Assembly (NCBI RefSeq): GCF_002837275.1
Contig: NZ_NXIF01000031.1
Coordinates: 1 to 51,589, forward strand
DNA length: 51,589 nt
From: Malaciobacter halophilus
GTDB lineage: Bacteria > Campylobacterota > Campylobacteria > Campylobacterales > Arcobacteraceae
Direction: 5' to 3'
A model generated the notes under the pieces. The model was not told the origin of the DNA. It did no database searches and saw only the letters and a program-made list of their open reading frames with translations. The translations under genes were made by a program, and so were the position numbers. Positions 34,253 to 42,577 of the stretch are shown piece by piece (the first letter of the stretch is position 1; each line of letters opens with the position of its first letter).

Positions 34253-35485
34253 ATGGCAAGAATCGTTAAACCCCTTAATGATACGCAACTTAAAAATGCT
34301 AAAGCTAAAGAAAAAGATTACAAACTAAGTGATGGAGAAGGTCTTTATTTTGTAGTTAAAAAAAATGGAACAAAATCATGGAGATATGACTTCTCTTATG
34401 GTGGAAAAAGAAAATCTATGTCTTTTGGTATTTATCCCACTGTATCTTTAAAAGATGCAAGAATAAAAAAAGATGAAGCAAAATATTCACTAGCTAATAA
34501 TATAAATCCTATATCAATTAAAAAAGCAAAAAAAACATCTGAAACAATAACTTTAAGTGATGTAATAGAAGATTGGTTAGAGTTAAGAAAAAAGAGTAAA
34601 TCAGAATCTACTATTATTCAAAACAAAAGAATACTTAAAAATATCACTATATGGCTTGGTAATATAGCAATAAAAGATATTAGAAGAATAGATATTATAA
34701 ATGCTTTACAAAAGTATCAAGAAAAAGGTGTAATAGAATCTGCTCATAGATTATTAGCTTTAGTAAATAAAATATATATGTATGCAGTGACAAATGAGTA
34801 TGTAGAGCATAATATTATTGCTAATATAGATAAAAAATCAATTCTTATACCAAATAAAAAAGATGCACATCTTCCAGCACTTATAGAACTAGAAGATATT
34901 AAACAGTTGCTTATTGATATAAATTCAATAAGTGAAAAATATAGAAGTGATATAAGTACTATATTTATCTTTAAACTACTTCCTTATGTATTTGTACGAA
35001 GTGAGAATATAAGATTAATGCGATGGAATGAGTTAAATTTAGAAGAGGGCTATTGGGCTATACCAAAAGAAAAAATGAAAATGAATATAGAGTTTGTTTG
35101 TCCCTTACCCCATCAAGCTATTACGCTTATAAAAGAGATAGAACCATATTCAAGACATAGAAGTGAGTTTGTATTTCCTTCTCCTCAAAAAAGTGATAGA
35201 GGTGTATCAGGGGCAACACTAAGTGATACATTAGTAAGACTAGGGTATCAAAATCGACATACAGTACATGGCTTTAGAAGTATGTTCTCAACTACTGCAC
35301 ATAATCTTTATAAAGAGCATGGTTTTCATTCTGATATTATAGAAGCTTGTTTAGCTCATAAAGAAAGAAATAGAGTAAAAGCTTCATATAATAGAGAATC
35401 AAAATTTAAATATTTTGAAGAGAAAAGAGAATTGATACAGTGGTATGCTGATTGGTTGGATAATCTTATAATAAATAAAATTTAA
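34253..35485 (+). CDS. P4-type tyrosine recombinase (integrase)
   Basis: Integrase of a mobile island. N-terminal arm-binding domain of the DUF4102 type ('LNDTQLKNAKAKEKDYKL', 'SDGEGLYFVV', 'YPTVSLKDAR'), then a SAM-like core-binding domain (about 100-180) and the catalytic domain. Catalytic residues fit R249 ('VRSENIRLMRW'), H339-x-x-R342 ('HGFR'), H369 ('LAHKERN') and nucleophile Y379 ('ASYNRE'). Full length (410 aa), so probably active. No tRNA gene is beside it, although relatives often use tRNA genes as targets. It marks the left end of the island holding the NACHT and HEPN genes. Confidence 0.92.
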   Translation: MARIVKPLNDTQLKNAKAKEKDYKLSDGEGLYFVVKKNGTKSWRYDFSYGGKRKSMSFGIYPTVSLKDARIKKDEAKYSLANNINPISIKKAKKTSETITLSDVIEDWLELRKKSKSESTIIQNKRILKNITIWLGNIAIKDIRRIDIINALQKYQEKGVIESAHRLLALVNKIYMYAVTNEYVEHNIIANIDKKSILIPNKKDAHLPALIELEDIKQLLIDINSISEKYRSDISTIFIFKLLPYVFVRSENIRLMRWNELNLEEGYWAIPKEKMKMNIEFVCPLPHQAITLIKEIEPYSRHRSEFVFPSPQKSDRGVSGATLSDTLVRLGYQNRHTVHGFRSMFSTTAHNLYKEHGFHSDIIEACLAHKERNRVKASYNRESKFKYFEEKRELIQWYADWLDNLIINKI

Positions 35486-35523
35486 ATATAATTATATTTA
35501 ATTAAATTATTATATGGATACCA

Positions 35524-38475
35524 ATGTCTTCTTTCAACAACAAAAATTTTTTATTTTATATAACACTAGTAACTGTTCCTTTAATTATATCTCTTACTTA
35601 TATTTTAATTAAAGAACTTACTCTTGCTATAAGTTTTATTATAGTTATTATTTTGTATTTTACTAAGAATATTTGGTTACCAAATAATCATAATAAATAC
35701 AAGCTAAAGTTTCTTTCTTTAGCAGGTTTTATCACATTAGCATTATCTAATAATTTCTTGAATAGCTTGATGGCTGAAAGTTTAAAAGATTTATCAAATA
35801 ATAGCTTTTTAAAGTTTATGAATATCTCTACTGACACCTTTCCTTTTTTATTTATAATAACCCTTTATACTATTCTAGCGATTGCAATAAACTATTTTAC
35901 CTCTAGAGAGAAACCTATTTTAAATAAACATCCAAACAAAATACAAGATACTTTCAAAGAAAAAAACTTTGAAGAAAAACTTAAGTCCTTTTGTAAAAGT
36001 TTAGAATATGATTTAATAAGAATAGATAAAGAATTAAATTGGAATGATTCTTATTTTATTCCTCTTGAAGCTGAAGTCGAAATAAAATCTAATAAAATAT
36101 ATAGAAGAGAGATAACTAAGCTTAATGCAGCAATAAAAAAGAATAAGAAAGATAAAGCCTTTTTAGTATTAGGAGACCCTGGTTCGGGTAAAAGTACTTC
36201 GTTACGTAAATTATGTTTTGATTTATTAGGTGATGTTGAAAAAACTAATAGAGTTCCTATTTATGTCAATTTAAAAGAGTGGATAATAGACAAAAAATGG
36301 GATGAAGATAATCCACCTACTGCAACAGAACTTCATACTTTTATCAAAGAAAATATGATAAACAGACTTGATAATGTATGTGACACAAAATTTATTAATC
36401 AATACTTTGATCGTCTATTAGAAAACGGGCATTTATTTTTAGTTTTAGATTCTTTTGATGAGATACCAGCAGTTTTAGATGAAGAAGACTCTTCTTGGCT
36501 TATTAACGAATTATCTAAAATAATTTATAAATTTTTATTGAATGGACATGACTCAAGAGGTTTATTATCTTCACGAATTTTTAGAAAACCTACAAATGAT
36601 TTTAATGTAAATATTTCATATGAGATAAAACCACTTGATGACGATAAAATTATTGCAATAATGAGAAAAAGGATTGATAACAAAGAAGATTTAATAATAA
36701 AATTATTTAAAGAAAAACCAGAGCTGTTATCTCTTGCAAGAAATCCTTTTAGTTCTGCTTTAATTAGTTTGTATATAGAGAACCATAATAAGTTGCCTAT
36801 AAATCAAAGTCATATATATGAAGATTTTATAAATGAACAGTTAAATTTATCTTTATCTAGACCTAATGTAAAAAAATTAGATAATAATTTGATAATAGAT
36901 ATAAGCAAAATGATTGCAAATAGAATGTATGATAATTCTATATATGGTTTAGAAATGCCTATAAACTTAGTTTATGAGGAGTTAAAAAATAAATATTCAG
37001 AAGAAGACATTTCCTTGGCAATAAATGAATTGAAGTATTCGAAAATTATTAGATTAGGAAATGGATATAATCAATTATTAAGTTTTGTACATAGAAGGTT
37101 TCATGAATATTTTGTAGCAATAAATTTAATTGATAAAGATATTGAATATATGATGTTGGAATCAATACCCAAAGATACTAAATGGAGAGATTCTTTAATA
37201 ATGTATTGTGAACTCTCAACAGAAAAAAAGGTAGTTAAAATTGCAAAATATTGTTGGAATGAAGTTAAAAAGATTGAAAATCAAAATGTAAATCAAGGTG
37301 ATGAACAATATTCAAGATCTATACATTGCCTTAGATTTTTAAAAGAAGCATTTAGATCAAGAAGAGAATGTTTGAAAGATTTTGAGCTTGATTTAAAGGT
37401 TTTCTTAAAAGAACAGATTGAAAGTAAAAAAGGAATTTTGCATAAAAAGTTTACTGTAGAAGCAGTTGGATTATTAAGTGATAATGACATTGATGAAGTA
37501 ATAACAAATGTATTGAATATTAAAAATATGTGGATTAAGGAAGAATCTTTTAAATCATGTAGACATTTAGGTTCAATTAGCAAAGAGTTATCAATAAAAA
37601 TAAAAAAATATTTATTTTCGATTGATTCTTTAACTTTAGTTTTAAAGCGTAAAAATATAATTTTTTCATTAAAAGTTTCAAATGCATTTACTTCTATTTG
37701 CAAAATTATAAAACTTAAAATTTTAAATATTTACATACAAGTTATCAGTTCTATTATTTTAGCAATTTTAGCTCCTTTATATGCATTAACTTATATTCTT
37801 CTCATTTTTATATATGAACTTGTAGTAAAGTTACTTGGATTTAAAATAGAACGAAATTATGAGCTATTATTTACAATTTATGCTACCATTGCGATAATAT
37901 TATTAAATGCTCCAGAATCTAATAGGGTATTTTTATTGGATATAAATTCTATTAATTTGAATTACATAATTTATTCAGTTGTAATAATTTTAACTTTTCC
38001 TTGGTTTGAATTCTTCATAAAAATACAGTCATTTTATTCTATATTAAAATCAATAACTCTAAAAAAATTTAAAGAATTTCTACTTAAATTAAGTGCATTT
38101 ATTTTAATTGTTATTGTGGGTCTCTTTATGATAGTCGGAGTTGGATTCATTGCAAATAAATTTACTACTATATTTTTAATAATAGGAAGTTTGTCTTTTC
38201 TATTTCTTTTCATTTTCTTAATATATATTAGAGTTCATGATTACTTAATTCTAAAAAAAATAAAATATACTAACATAATAGAACGAGATACTATAAATAC
38301 ATCATTACAAAAATTTAAAACACAATGGGGACAAGTAAGGTATGTTAATAAACTTGATAGCTTGAGTTGTAAGTTCATTGGAATATGGGGGAATGAAGTT
38401 GAATATAGATGTAAAAATGAAGAAGCAGAAACTTTATTAGCTAAGCTTGATGAAAAATGGCTTGGCTTAAGTTAA
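35524..38475 (+). CDS. Membrane-spanning NACHT-family NTPase, probable defence protein
   Basis: A 983-aa STAND-type NTPase. Layout: about four hydrophobic segments at the N-terminus (8-28, 33-48, 62-80, 106-124); NACHT domain with Walker A 'LGDPGSGKST' (216-225), Walker B 'LFLVLDSFDE' (304-313), 'LLSSR' sensor strand (347-351) and 'LARNPFSSALI'; the post-NACHT motif 'FVHRRFHEYFVA' (521-532); a helical region to about 720; then about five more membrane segments (734-765, 783-797, 813-835, 854-876, 880-902) and a 75-aa soluble tail. Bacterial NACHT proteins are known anti-phage sensors. Membrane segments on both sides suggest a membrane-damaging effector, which is inference. It begins 38 bp after the integrase gene; TATAAT at 35487-35492 could be its own promoter. 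Confidence 0.85.
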   Translation: MSSFNNKNFLFYITLVTVPLIISLTYILIKELTLAISFIIVIILYFTKNIWLPNNHNKYKLKFLSLAGFITLALSNNFLNSLMAESLKDLSNNSFLKFMNISTDTFPFLFIITLYTILAIAINYFTSREKPILNKHPNKIQDTFKEKNFEEKLKSFCKSLEYDLIRIDKELNWNDSYFIPLEAEVEIKSNKIYRREITKLNAAIKKNKKDKAFLVLGDPGSGKSTSLRKLCFDLLGDVEKTNRVPIYVNLKEWIIDKKWDEDNPPTATELHTFIKENMINRLDNVCDTKFINQYFDRLLENGHLFLVLDSFDEIPAVLDEEDSSWLINELSKIIYKFLLNGHDSRGLLSSRIFRKPTNDFNVNISYEIKPLDDDKIIAIMRKRIDNKEDLIIKLFKEKPELLSLARNPFSSALISLYIENHNKLPINQSHIYEDFINEQLNLSLSRPNVKKLDNNLIIDISKMIANRMYDNSIYGLEMPINLVYEELKNKYSEEDISLAINELKYSKIIRLGNGYNQLLSFVHRRFHEYFVAINLIDKDIEYMMLESIPKDTKWRDSLIMYCELSTEKKVVKIAKYCWNEVKKIENQNVNQGDEQYSRSIHCLRFLKEAFRSRRECLKDFELDLKVFLKEQIESKKGILHKKFTVEAVGLLSDNDIDEVITNVLNIKNMWIKEESFKSCRHLGSISKELSIKIKKYLFSIDSLTLVLKRKNIIFSLKVSNAFTSICKIIKLKILNIYIQVISSIILAILAPLYALTYILLIFIYELVVKLLGFKIERNYELLFTIYATIAIILLNAPESNRVFLLDINSINLNYIIYSVVIILTFPWFEFFIKIQSFYSILKSITLKKFKEFLLKLSAFILIVIVGLFMIVGVGFIANKFTTIFLIIGSLSFLFLFIFLIYIRVHDYLILKKIKYTNIIERDTINTSLQKFKTQWGQVRYVNKLDSLSCKFIGIWGNEVEYRCKNEEAETLLAKLDEKWLGLS

Positions 38476-38481
38476 TATAGA

Positions 38482-38519
38482 GACGTAGATAGTTATTTAT
38501 ACAAATAACTATCTACGTC
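38482..38519. repeat. 17-bp perfect inverted repeat at the NACHT / acidic-protein junction
   Basis: 38482-38498 is fully complementary to 38503-38519 around the loop ATAC. It starts 7 bp after the NACHT stop and covers the last nine codons of the opposing gene. No T-run follows on either strand. It may act as a shared terminator-like or mRNA-stabilising 3' hairpin, or be a protein site. Confidence 0.7.
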
Positions 38520-38894
38520 CATTTCATAACCTCTATCACTTTTTTCTGTTAAATCAGATTCTTCTAATTCAAACTCATAGCCATATTTATCTAAATAATC
38601 AGTTTGTTCCAAGTACTTATCTGAAAATGCAAACAAAGTAGGATCTTTAATCATTCGTTCTGATTCAGCTAATAAATCAATAAGTAAGTCAACTTTATGA
38701 TTAGGTTCTAATCTAATTAGCTCTTTAATATCATCAAATTGTTCCATTGCTTCATCAAGAAACCTTGATAATCTAAATGGACATTTATATTTTTTTATTT
38801 CATCAATAAAATACTCATTTTCAGTTTCGTAGTAGAATGTTGCACAATCTCCAACTGGCTCTACTGGTTTTCCTAGTTTTATTACAATAATCAT
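38493..38894 (-). CDS. Acidic protein of unknown function
   Basis: A 133-aa protein with no family that I recognise. It is soluble and strongly acidic, especially in its C-terminal half ('FELEESDLTEKSDRGYEMDV'). A central helix-rich part contains 'HKVDLLIDLLAESERMI'. AAAAGG lies 8-9 nt before the ATG, which supports real translation. It converges on the NACHT gene and its last codons form the 17-bp hairpin with the intergenic sequence. It could be an immunity or regulatory partner of the NACHT protein, but nothing in the sequence proves that. Confidence 0.65.
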   Translation of the reverse strand: MIIVIKLGKPVEPVGDCATFYYETENEYFIDEIKKYKCPFRLSRFLDEAMEQFDDIKELIRLEPNHKVDLLIDLLAESERMIKDPTLFAFSDKYLEQTDYLDKYGYEFELEESDLTEKSDRGYEMDVDSYLYK

Positions 38895-38946
38895 AGTTTT
38901 TCCTTTTAAATTTTAATATAGAAACTTTACAATTGTATTTATTAAG

Positions 38947-38980
38947 TAATGATTATATATAATATTATAAATAATCATTA
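38947..38980. promoter_or_regulatory. Operator-like inverted repeat with embedded -10 box
   Basis: TAATGATTAT (38947-38956) and ATAATCATTA (38971-38980) are perfect 10-bp arms 14 bp apart. TATAAT (38958-38963) sits between them, 30 bp before the ATG of the ribbon-helix-helix gene. A repressor bound here would cover the promoter, which fits autoregulation by the gene product. Confidence 0.6.
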
Positions 38981-38992
38981 TTTGGAGAAAAA

Positions 38993-39289
38993 ATGGAAGA
39001 TTTTTCAACACAAAATATTGACAAAATATCCCATAATATAGCCTCTTTATCAAAAGATATGTATGAGATAAAAAAGACTATTTTATCTAAGGAAAAAGAG
39101 AAAGAAAAAATATCAAAAAAAGATAAAAAAAGAAGAGAAAGTCTTAAAAAGGCACAAGCTAAGTTTAAAAATGTATCTACAAATTTAAGTCTTGAAGATT
39201 ATGAAAAGTTTGAAAAAAGGTTTAAAAAATTAGGATTAAGTAAATCTGCTTATTTAAAGAAATTGATAATGGATGATAACTTAGAATAG
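38993..39289 (+). CDS. Ribbon-helix-helix DNA-binding protein with N-terminal coiled coil
   Basis: A 98-aa basic protein. Residues 1-60 are a Lys/Glu-rich coiled coil ('EKEKEKISKKDKKRRES'). Residues 62-95 fit a ribbon-helix-helix fold: strand 'VSTNLSLEDYEKFEKRFKKL' followed by 'GLSKSAYLKKLIM'. Such proteins are plasmid or island regulators and relaxosome accessory (MobC-like) proteins. TTTGGAG precedes the ATG, and the inverted repeat over its promoter suggests it represses itself. It stands alone on the plus strand between two minus-strand units. Confidence 0.7.
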   Translation: MEDFSTQNIDKISHNIASLSKDMYEIKKTILSKEKEKEKISKKDKKRRESLKKAQAKFKNVSTNLSLEDYEKFEKRFKKLGLSKSAYLKKLIMDDNLE

Positions 39290-39337
39290 AGTATTAATAA
39301 ATACAACATATATTGAGATAATAGTAAATTTTAGTTA

Positions 39338-39721
39338 TTAATTAATCAAAAAATTATTAACTTTAGAATCTAGAAATTTTTTAGCAACTAATCCTAAAGT
39401 TTCAATACTAATATTTTTGAAATTTTTTTTAATTTTATTTCTAAACTCATTATCTTTTATAGCTTCATAAAAATTATAACCATTGTCATTTAGTCTAACT
39501 TTAATATCCCAATAGTTAATATCAGTAGTTGTTCTTGAGTAAAACTTACCTAAGTCTCCTTGTGTATCTACTATCACTCTTTTATCAAGCAAAATATCCC
39601 AATGAAATAAAAACTTTTCATCTTCTAAAAAATCTTTAAATACAGAAGTATTTATATACTGAGTATTACTTTTTACAAATTTATCTAAAATTGTTTTTAA
39701 ATAATCAATATCTATTTGCAT
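39338..39721 (-). CDS. DUF2513-like protein, last gene of the HEPN operon
   Basis: The 127-aa protein resembles, by eye, the DUF2513 group of phage and island proteins: an N-terminal helix 'DYLKTILDKFVKSN', a 'HWDILLDKRVIVDT' segment, and 'VRLNDNGYNFYEAIKDNEF' followed by 'IETLGLVAKKFLDSKVNNFL'. That layout suggests a winged-helix-like fold. No catalytic residues are evident. It follows the 161-aa membrane protein gene by 44 bp on the same strand and is probably the fourth cistron of the operon. The resemblance needs a profile search. Confidence 0.6.
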   Translation of the reverse strand: MQIDIDYLKTILDKFVKSNTQYINTSVFKDFLEDEKFLFHWDILLDKRVIVDTQGDLGKFYSRTTTDINYWDIKVRLNDNGYNFYEAIKDNEFRNKIKKNFKNISIETLGLVAKKFLDSKVNNFLIN

Positions 39722-39765
39722 GGTGTTAGTTTTCTTCTCTTTATATAATTTTTAAAATTAATTCA

Positions 39766-40251
39766 TCATATTTGAACTTTCTTAAAATCAAGCCAAGATA
39801 TAAGAGCTTGTTCTAAATCTTTAAGAATTAGAATTGGAATACGCTTTTGATCCTTTATTTCACATAGTTTGTTATATACATCTTTATTGTGATCATTATC
39901 ACTATAGTTATTATCAAAGTCATTTAAAAAACAAAGAGTATCCTTTAACTCAGTTAATATTTTATAAACATCTGAATCCTCACCAAATAAAAACATAGAT
40001 TCTCTATATGAATGAATAAACTCTTGCTTGATTTTTGAATGGTTTTCTTTCTCTTTGGAGTAATAATCTTCCACAAAGGATAAAGAGTTTTCATATACTG
40101 TAAATCTTCGATTATAAAGTTCAAGTCTAAATTTGTACCTATTTATTTTATATTGAGAATAAGCAATATATGCGACACCTAATGAAATGATAATTGGTGT
40201 AATCGCAATTATCCAGTCAAAACAACTCTTATCTGATATAGAATAACCCAT
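39766..40251 (-). CDS. Single-pass membrane protein of unknown function, HEPN operon
   Basis: A 161-aa protein with one membrane helix near the N-terminus (about 13-31) followed by 'YSQYKINRYKFRLELYNRRF' and a cytoplasmic helical domain. The helix plus 'Y-x-Q-(x)n-K-x-R-L-x-L-Y-x-R-R-F' pattern is common in small island-borne membrane proteins, but I cannot assign a function. AGGAAATTAAAA precedes its ATG; the gap to the preceding 222-aa gene is 2 bp, so they are translated together. It could anchor the operon's complex to the membrane. Confidence 0.65.
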   Translation of the reverse strand: MGYSISDKSCFDWIIAITPIIISLGVAYIAYSQYKINRYKFRLELYNRRFTVYENSLSFVEDYYSKEKENHSKIKQEFIHSYRESMFLFGEDSDVYKILTELKDTLCFLNDFDNNYSDNDHNKDVYNKLCEIKDQKRIPILILKDLEQALISWLDFKKVQI

Positions 40252-40253
40252 TT

Positions 40254-40922
40254 TTAATTTCCTATTTCTTGATATTTTTCAATCATCTCATACAATTCTA
40301 TTGCAAATGGGTATAAGTAAAGTATAACGCTTGAAATATCTTCTTCTGAATTTATAATCTTCTCTTGAAACTGTGCCCTTGAATTATTTATCATACCAAT
40401 ATTTACAAATTTTTTTATACTTAAATTTCGTTCATCAGTATTAAGTGTGTTTAATAATCCATAATTTTGCTTAGCTTGAATAGGTTTTTCAAGACTTTCT
40501 AATATATCACATAAGTTTAAAAAATCATCTTCTGTAATTTGATTTATATTATAGTAAAGTGATTTTTCCCAATAGTTTAATTCTCCATTTTTTTTGAATG
40601 ATTTTGTTAATTGACTCAAAATATAAATTTGTAAGGAATCATCCATATCTATTATTTTATTCACTGTCTTTATGAAAAATACCTTTTCATTATGATTTAA
40701 ACTCTTAACAAAATCTAAAATTGAATTGCCATTTTTATCTTCAATATATTTTAAAAATTGTGATATTTTATTTTCCATAAAAGCAGTTTTCATTGTTAAA
40801 AAGTACTGTACTACTTTTGTATCATTCACTGTATATTGCAAAGTTCCTTTGGCTATAGGTACTATTATATTGTCAAAAAAATCATTTCCATTTTCATCTA
40901 TACAATCAATTATCTTCTTCAT
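40254..40922 (-). CDS. Helical protein of unknown function, second gene of the HEPN operon
   Basis: A 222-aa, mostly helical, soluble protein. The middle part ('KISQFLKYIEDKNGNSILDF', then 'TVNKIIDMDDSLQIYILSQL', then 'ELNYWEKSLYYNINQITEDD') resembles a recurring accessory-gene domain with alternating helices, but I cannot name it. The ATG overlaps the stop of the HEPN gene by 4 bp (ATGA) and its own stop is 2 bp before the next start, so it is a fixed partner. It may be a substrate-binding, inhibitor or antitoxin-like partner of the HEPN protein; that is inference. Confidence 0.65.
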   Translation of the reverse strand: MKKIIDCIDENGNDFFDNIIVPIAKGTLQYTVNDTKVVQYFLTMKTAFMENKISQFLKYIEDKNGNSILDFVKSLNHNEKVFFIKTVNKIIDMDDSLQIYILSQLTKSFKKNGELNYWEKSLYYNINQITEDDFLNLCDILESLEKPIQAKQNYGLLNTLNTDERNLSIKKFVNIGMINNSRAQFQEKIINSEEDISSVILYLYPFAIELYEMIEKYQEIGN

Positions 40923-42427
40923 ATATCCTCTATGATTTTAATCTCTAATTCATCAATCATTTTACTTATCTCTTTATCTTTAATACTTATTTTAGTATTT
41001 GATTTTTTATCAATCATAAGATCTTGATTAAAAACTACGATTCCATAAATATGCAAAGCCATCCACAAAGAACTAGCCTTTTCTAAATAAATCTTTTTTA
41101 TTTCTTCTGTGAAACTTTCATCATAAACAAAATCATCAGGCTGAGCATCTTTAAACTGCTCATGAGATATTAAAGTTTGGTAAGTAACCGAATTTTCATT
41201 TAATTTAGGGTTTTGGATATTTATATCAGTATTATAAATTATGATTTCATCATTTTTATATTTGTATTTATGTTTTACCAAAGGATAAATGTCAAAATCA
41301 GCTAAAATTTTGTTTATATCATAATCCTTATCACTTATTTCTAAAATGTGTTTAATAACATAAAGTTGCAATACTCCTTTAGCAAAAACGAAACATTTTT
41401 CTAAATCAAATTTGATATATTCTTTTTGATGTCTTACCATATTTCTGAAATATGATAAGACTTTTATTAAATTTTTATCTTGGTTTATTTTGTACTGTTT
41501 CAATGATGGTTCTAATTTATCTAAAACATAATCAATTTTTTGATTTAAAAGAGAGCTTTTACTAAGCTTTTCTCGTTGACTTTTTGAATCACTGATATTT
41601 TCAATTTTGATTTTTAAATCAATAAATATTCCATCAAATAGATCTATAAAGCCTGATATATCATTCAAATTATATTTTATTTTTCCATCAAATATATCAT
41701 ATACAAGGTATTGACATAATAATATGTTAAGCAAATCATCCTCATTTTTTAGCTCTAAGTAGTTATCTAAATACTTTTCTAAATTTGAAGAAAAGTGACT
41801 ATTACGCAGAAGAGGAAATTCTTCATCAAGTTTTTTTATAATATCTACCCTGATATACTGACTTTGGAAAACTATATTGTTAATATTATTGTTATAGAAG
41901 TATAATTTTTCTATTAAAATAGGTGTTTTATATATAAAAGAATTTAACTCGACCAAATATCTATATTTTTTATTGTACTCTTCATACGAAATATTTTTAA
42001 AACTAAATAAATCTTTTTCATCAAGCCTATCCATATAATGAATCATATTGTTTGTTGGTATTATCTCTAAATTGAATTTTTCTGATGATTCAAAAAAGAA
42101 TCTATTTTGTTTGGAAAACTCTATTAAATCTATGATTATTCTATATCTTTTAAATGGATAGTTAGAACCAATATATTCTGTTTTATTAACAGTTGCAAAA
42201 AAACGGTATTTATAAAATCTACCTTCTATTGTTTTTAAACTATTTTTATCAAAACAATTTTTATGTTCTTTAATAATTACACTAAATACTATAGCTCTAT
42301 TTTTTTGAAATTTTACCTCTATATCACTGATTTCAAACTGCTCATCATCTAACTTTTCAATTACAAAACCTCTTAAAGTTTCATCATTAAAAGAGAACTT
42401 TTCTACATTTGAAATATATGCCATCAT
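40919..42427 (-). CDS. Large protein with HEPN RNase motif (ApeA-like), first gene of a four-gene operon
   Basis: A 502-aa soluble protein. The N-terminal ~270 residues are beta-rich and unassigned, similar in style to the N-terminal domain of ApeA-type proteins. A helical region (about 280-365) contains R328-N-M-V-R-H333, the R-x4-H RNase motif of HEPN domains with the usual polar residue after Arg, followed by the helix 'CFVFAKGVLQLYVIKHILEI'. This predicts a metal-independent RNase. ApeA-family HEPN proteins are known anti-phage effectors. Translation starts at ATG 42427 or 42424; the latter is better spaced from AAGG. The start overlaps the stop of a restriction-modification remnant. The order HEPN, 222 aa, 161 aa, 127 aa is not a system known to me. 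Confidence 0.7.
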   Translation of the reverse strand: MMAYISNVEKFSFNDETLRGFVIEKLDDEQFEISDIEVKFQKNRAIVFSVIIKEHKNCFDKNSLKTIEGRFYKYRFFATVNKTEYIGSNYPFKRYRIIIDLIEFSKQNRFFFESSEKFNLEIIPTNNMIHYMDRLDEKDLFSFKNISYEEYNKKYRYLVELNSFIYKTPILIEKLYFYNNNINNIVFQSQYIRVDIIKKLDEEFPLLRNSHFSSNLEKYLDNYLELKNEDDLLNILLCQYLVYDIFDGKIKYNLNDISGFIDLFDGIFIDLKIKIENISDSKSQREKLSKSSLLNQKIDYVLDKLEPSLKQYKINQDKNLIKVLSYFRNMVRHQKEYIKFDLEKCFVFAKGVLQLYVIKHILEISDKDYDINKILADFDIYPLVKHKYKYKNDEIIIYNTDINIQNPKLNENSVTYQTLISHEQFKDAQPDDFVYDESFTEEIKKIYLEKASSLWMALHIYGIVVFNQDLMIDKKSNTKISIKDKEISKMIDELEIKIIEDI

Positions 42428-42513
42428 CCACCTTCTACAATCTTAATCTCTTCATCTGTTAAATCATAAAGTTTATAGACCATCGCATCTATCTCTTTAT
42501 CTGTTTGACACAT
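42424..42513 (-). pseudogene. C-terminal remnant of a type IIG-like restriction-modification / Eco57I-type methyltransferase gene
   Basis: A 29-codon open stretch reads 'QTDKEIDAMVYKLYDLTDEE' and ends 'IKIVEGG'. This is the recognisable C-terminal tail of large restriction-modification/methyltransferase proteins (pattern EIDxLVYxLYxLTxEEIxIVEG). Upstream in the same frame only about ten more residues are open before a stop, and nothing else of the enzyme remains. Its TGA overlaps the ATG of the HEPN gene, so in an ancestor the HEPN gene probably followed the enzyme gene with coupled translation. Assignment of the tail is by memory of the motif. Confidence 0.6.
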
Positions 42514-42577
42514 AAAAAGAAAATCTCTCAATAATAATTAATTAAATTTTATTAAAAATAAAATAGTTTAATATAAA

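Noticed and set aside
37293-37703. 136-codon minus-strand frame within the NACHT gene
   Set aside because: It is antisense to an intact domain region and shows no family features.
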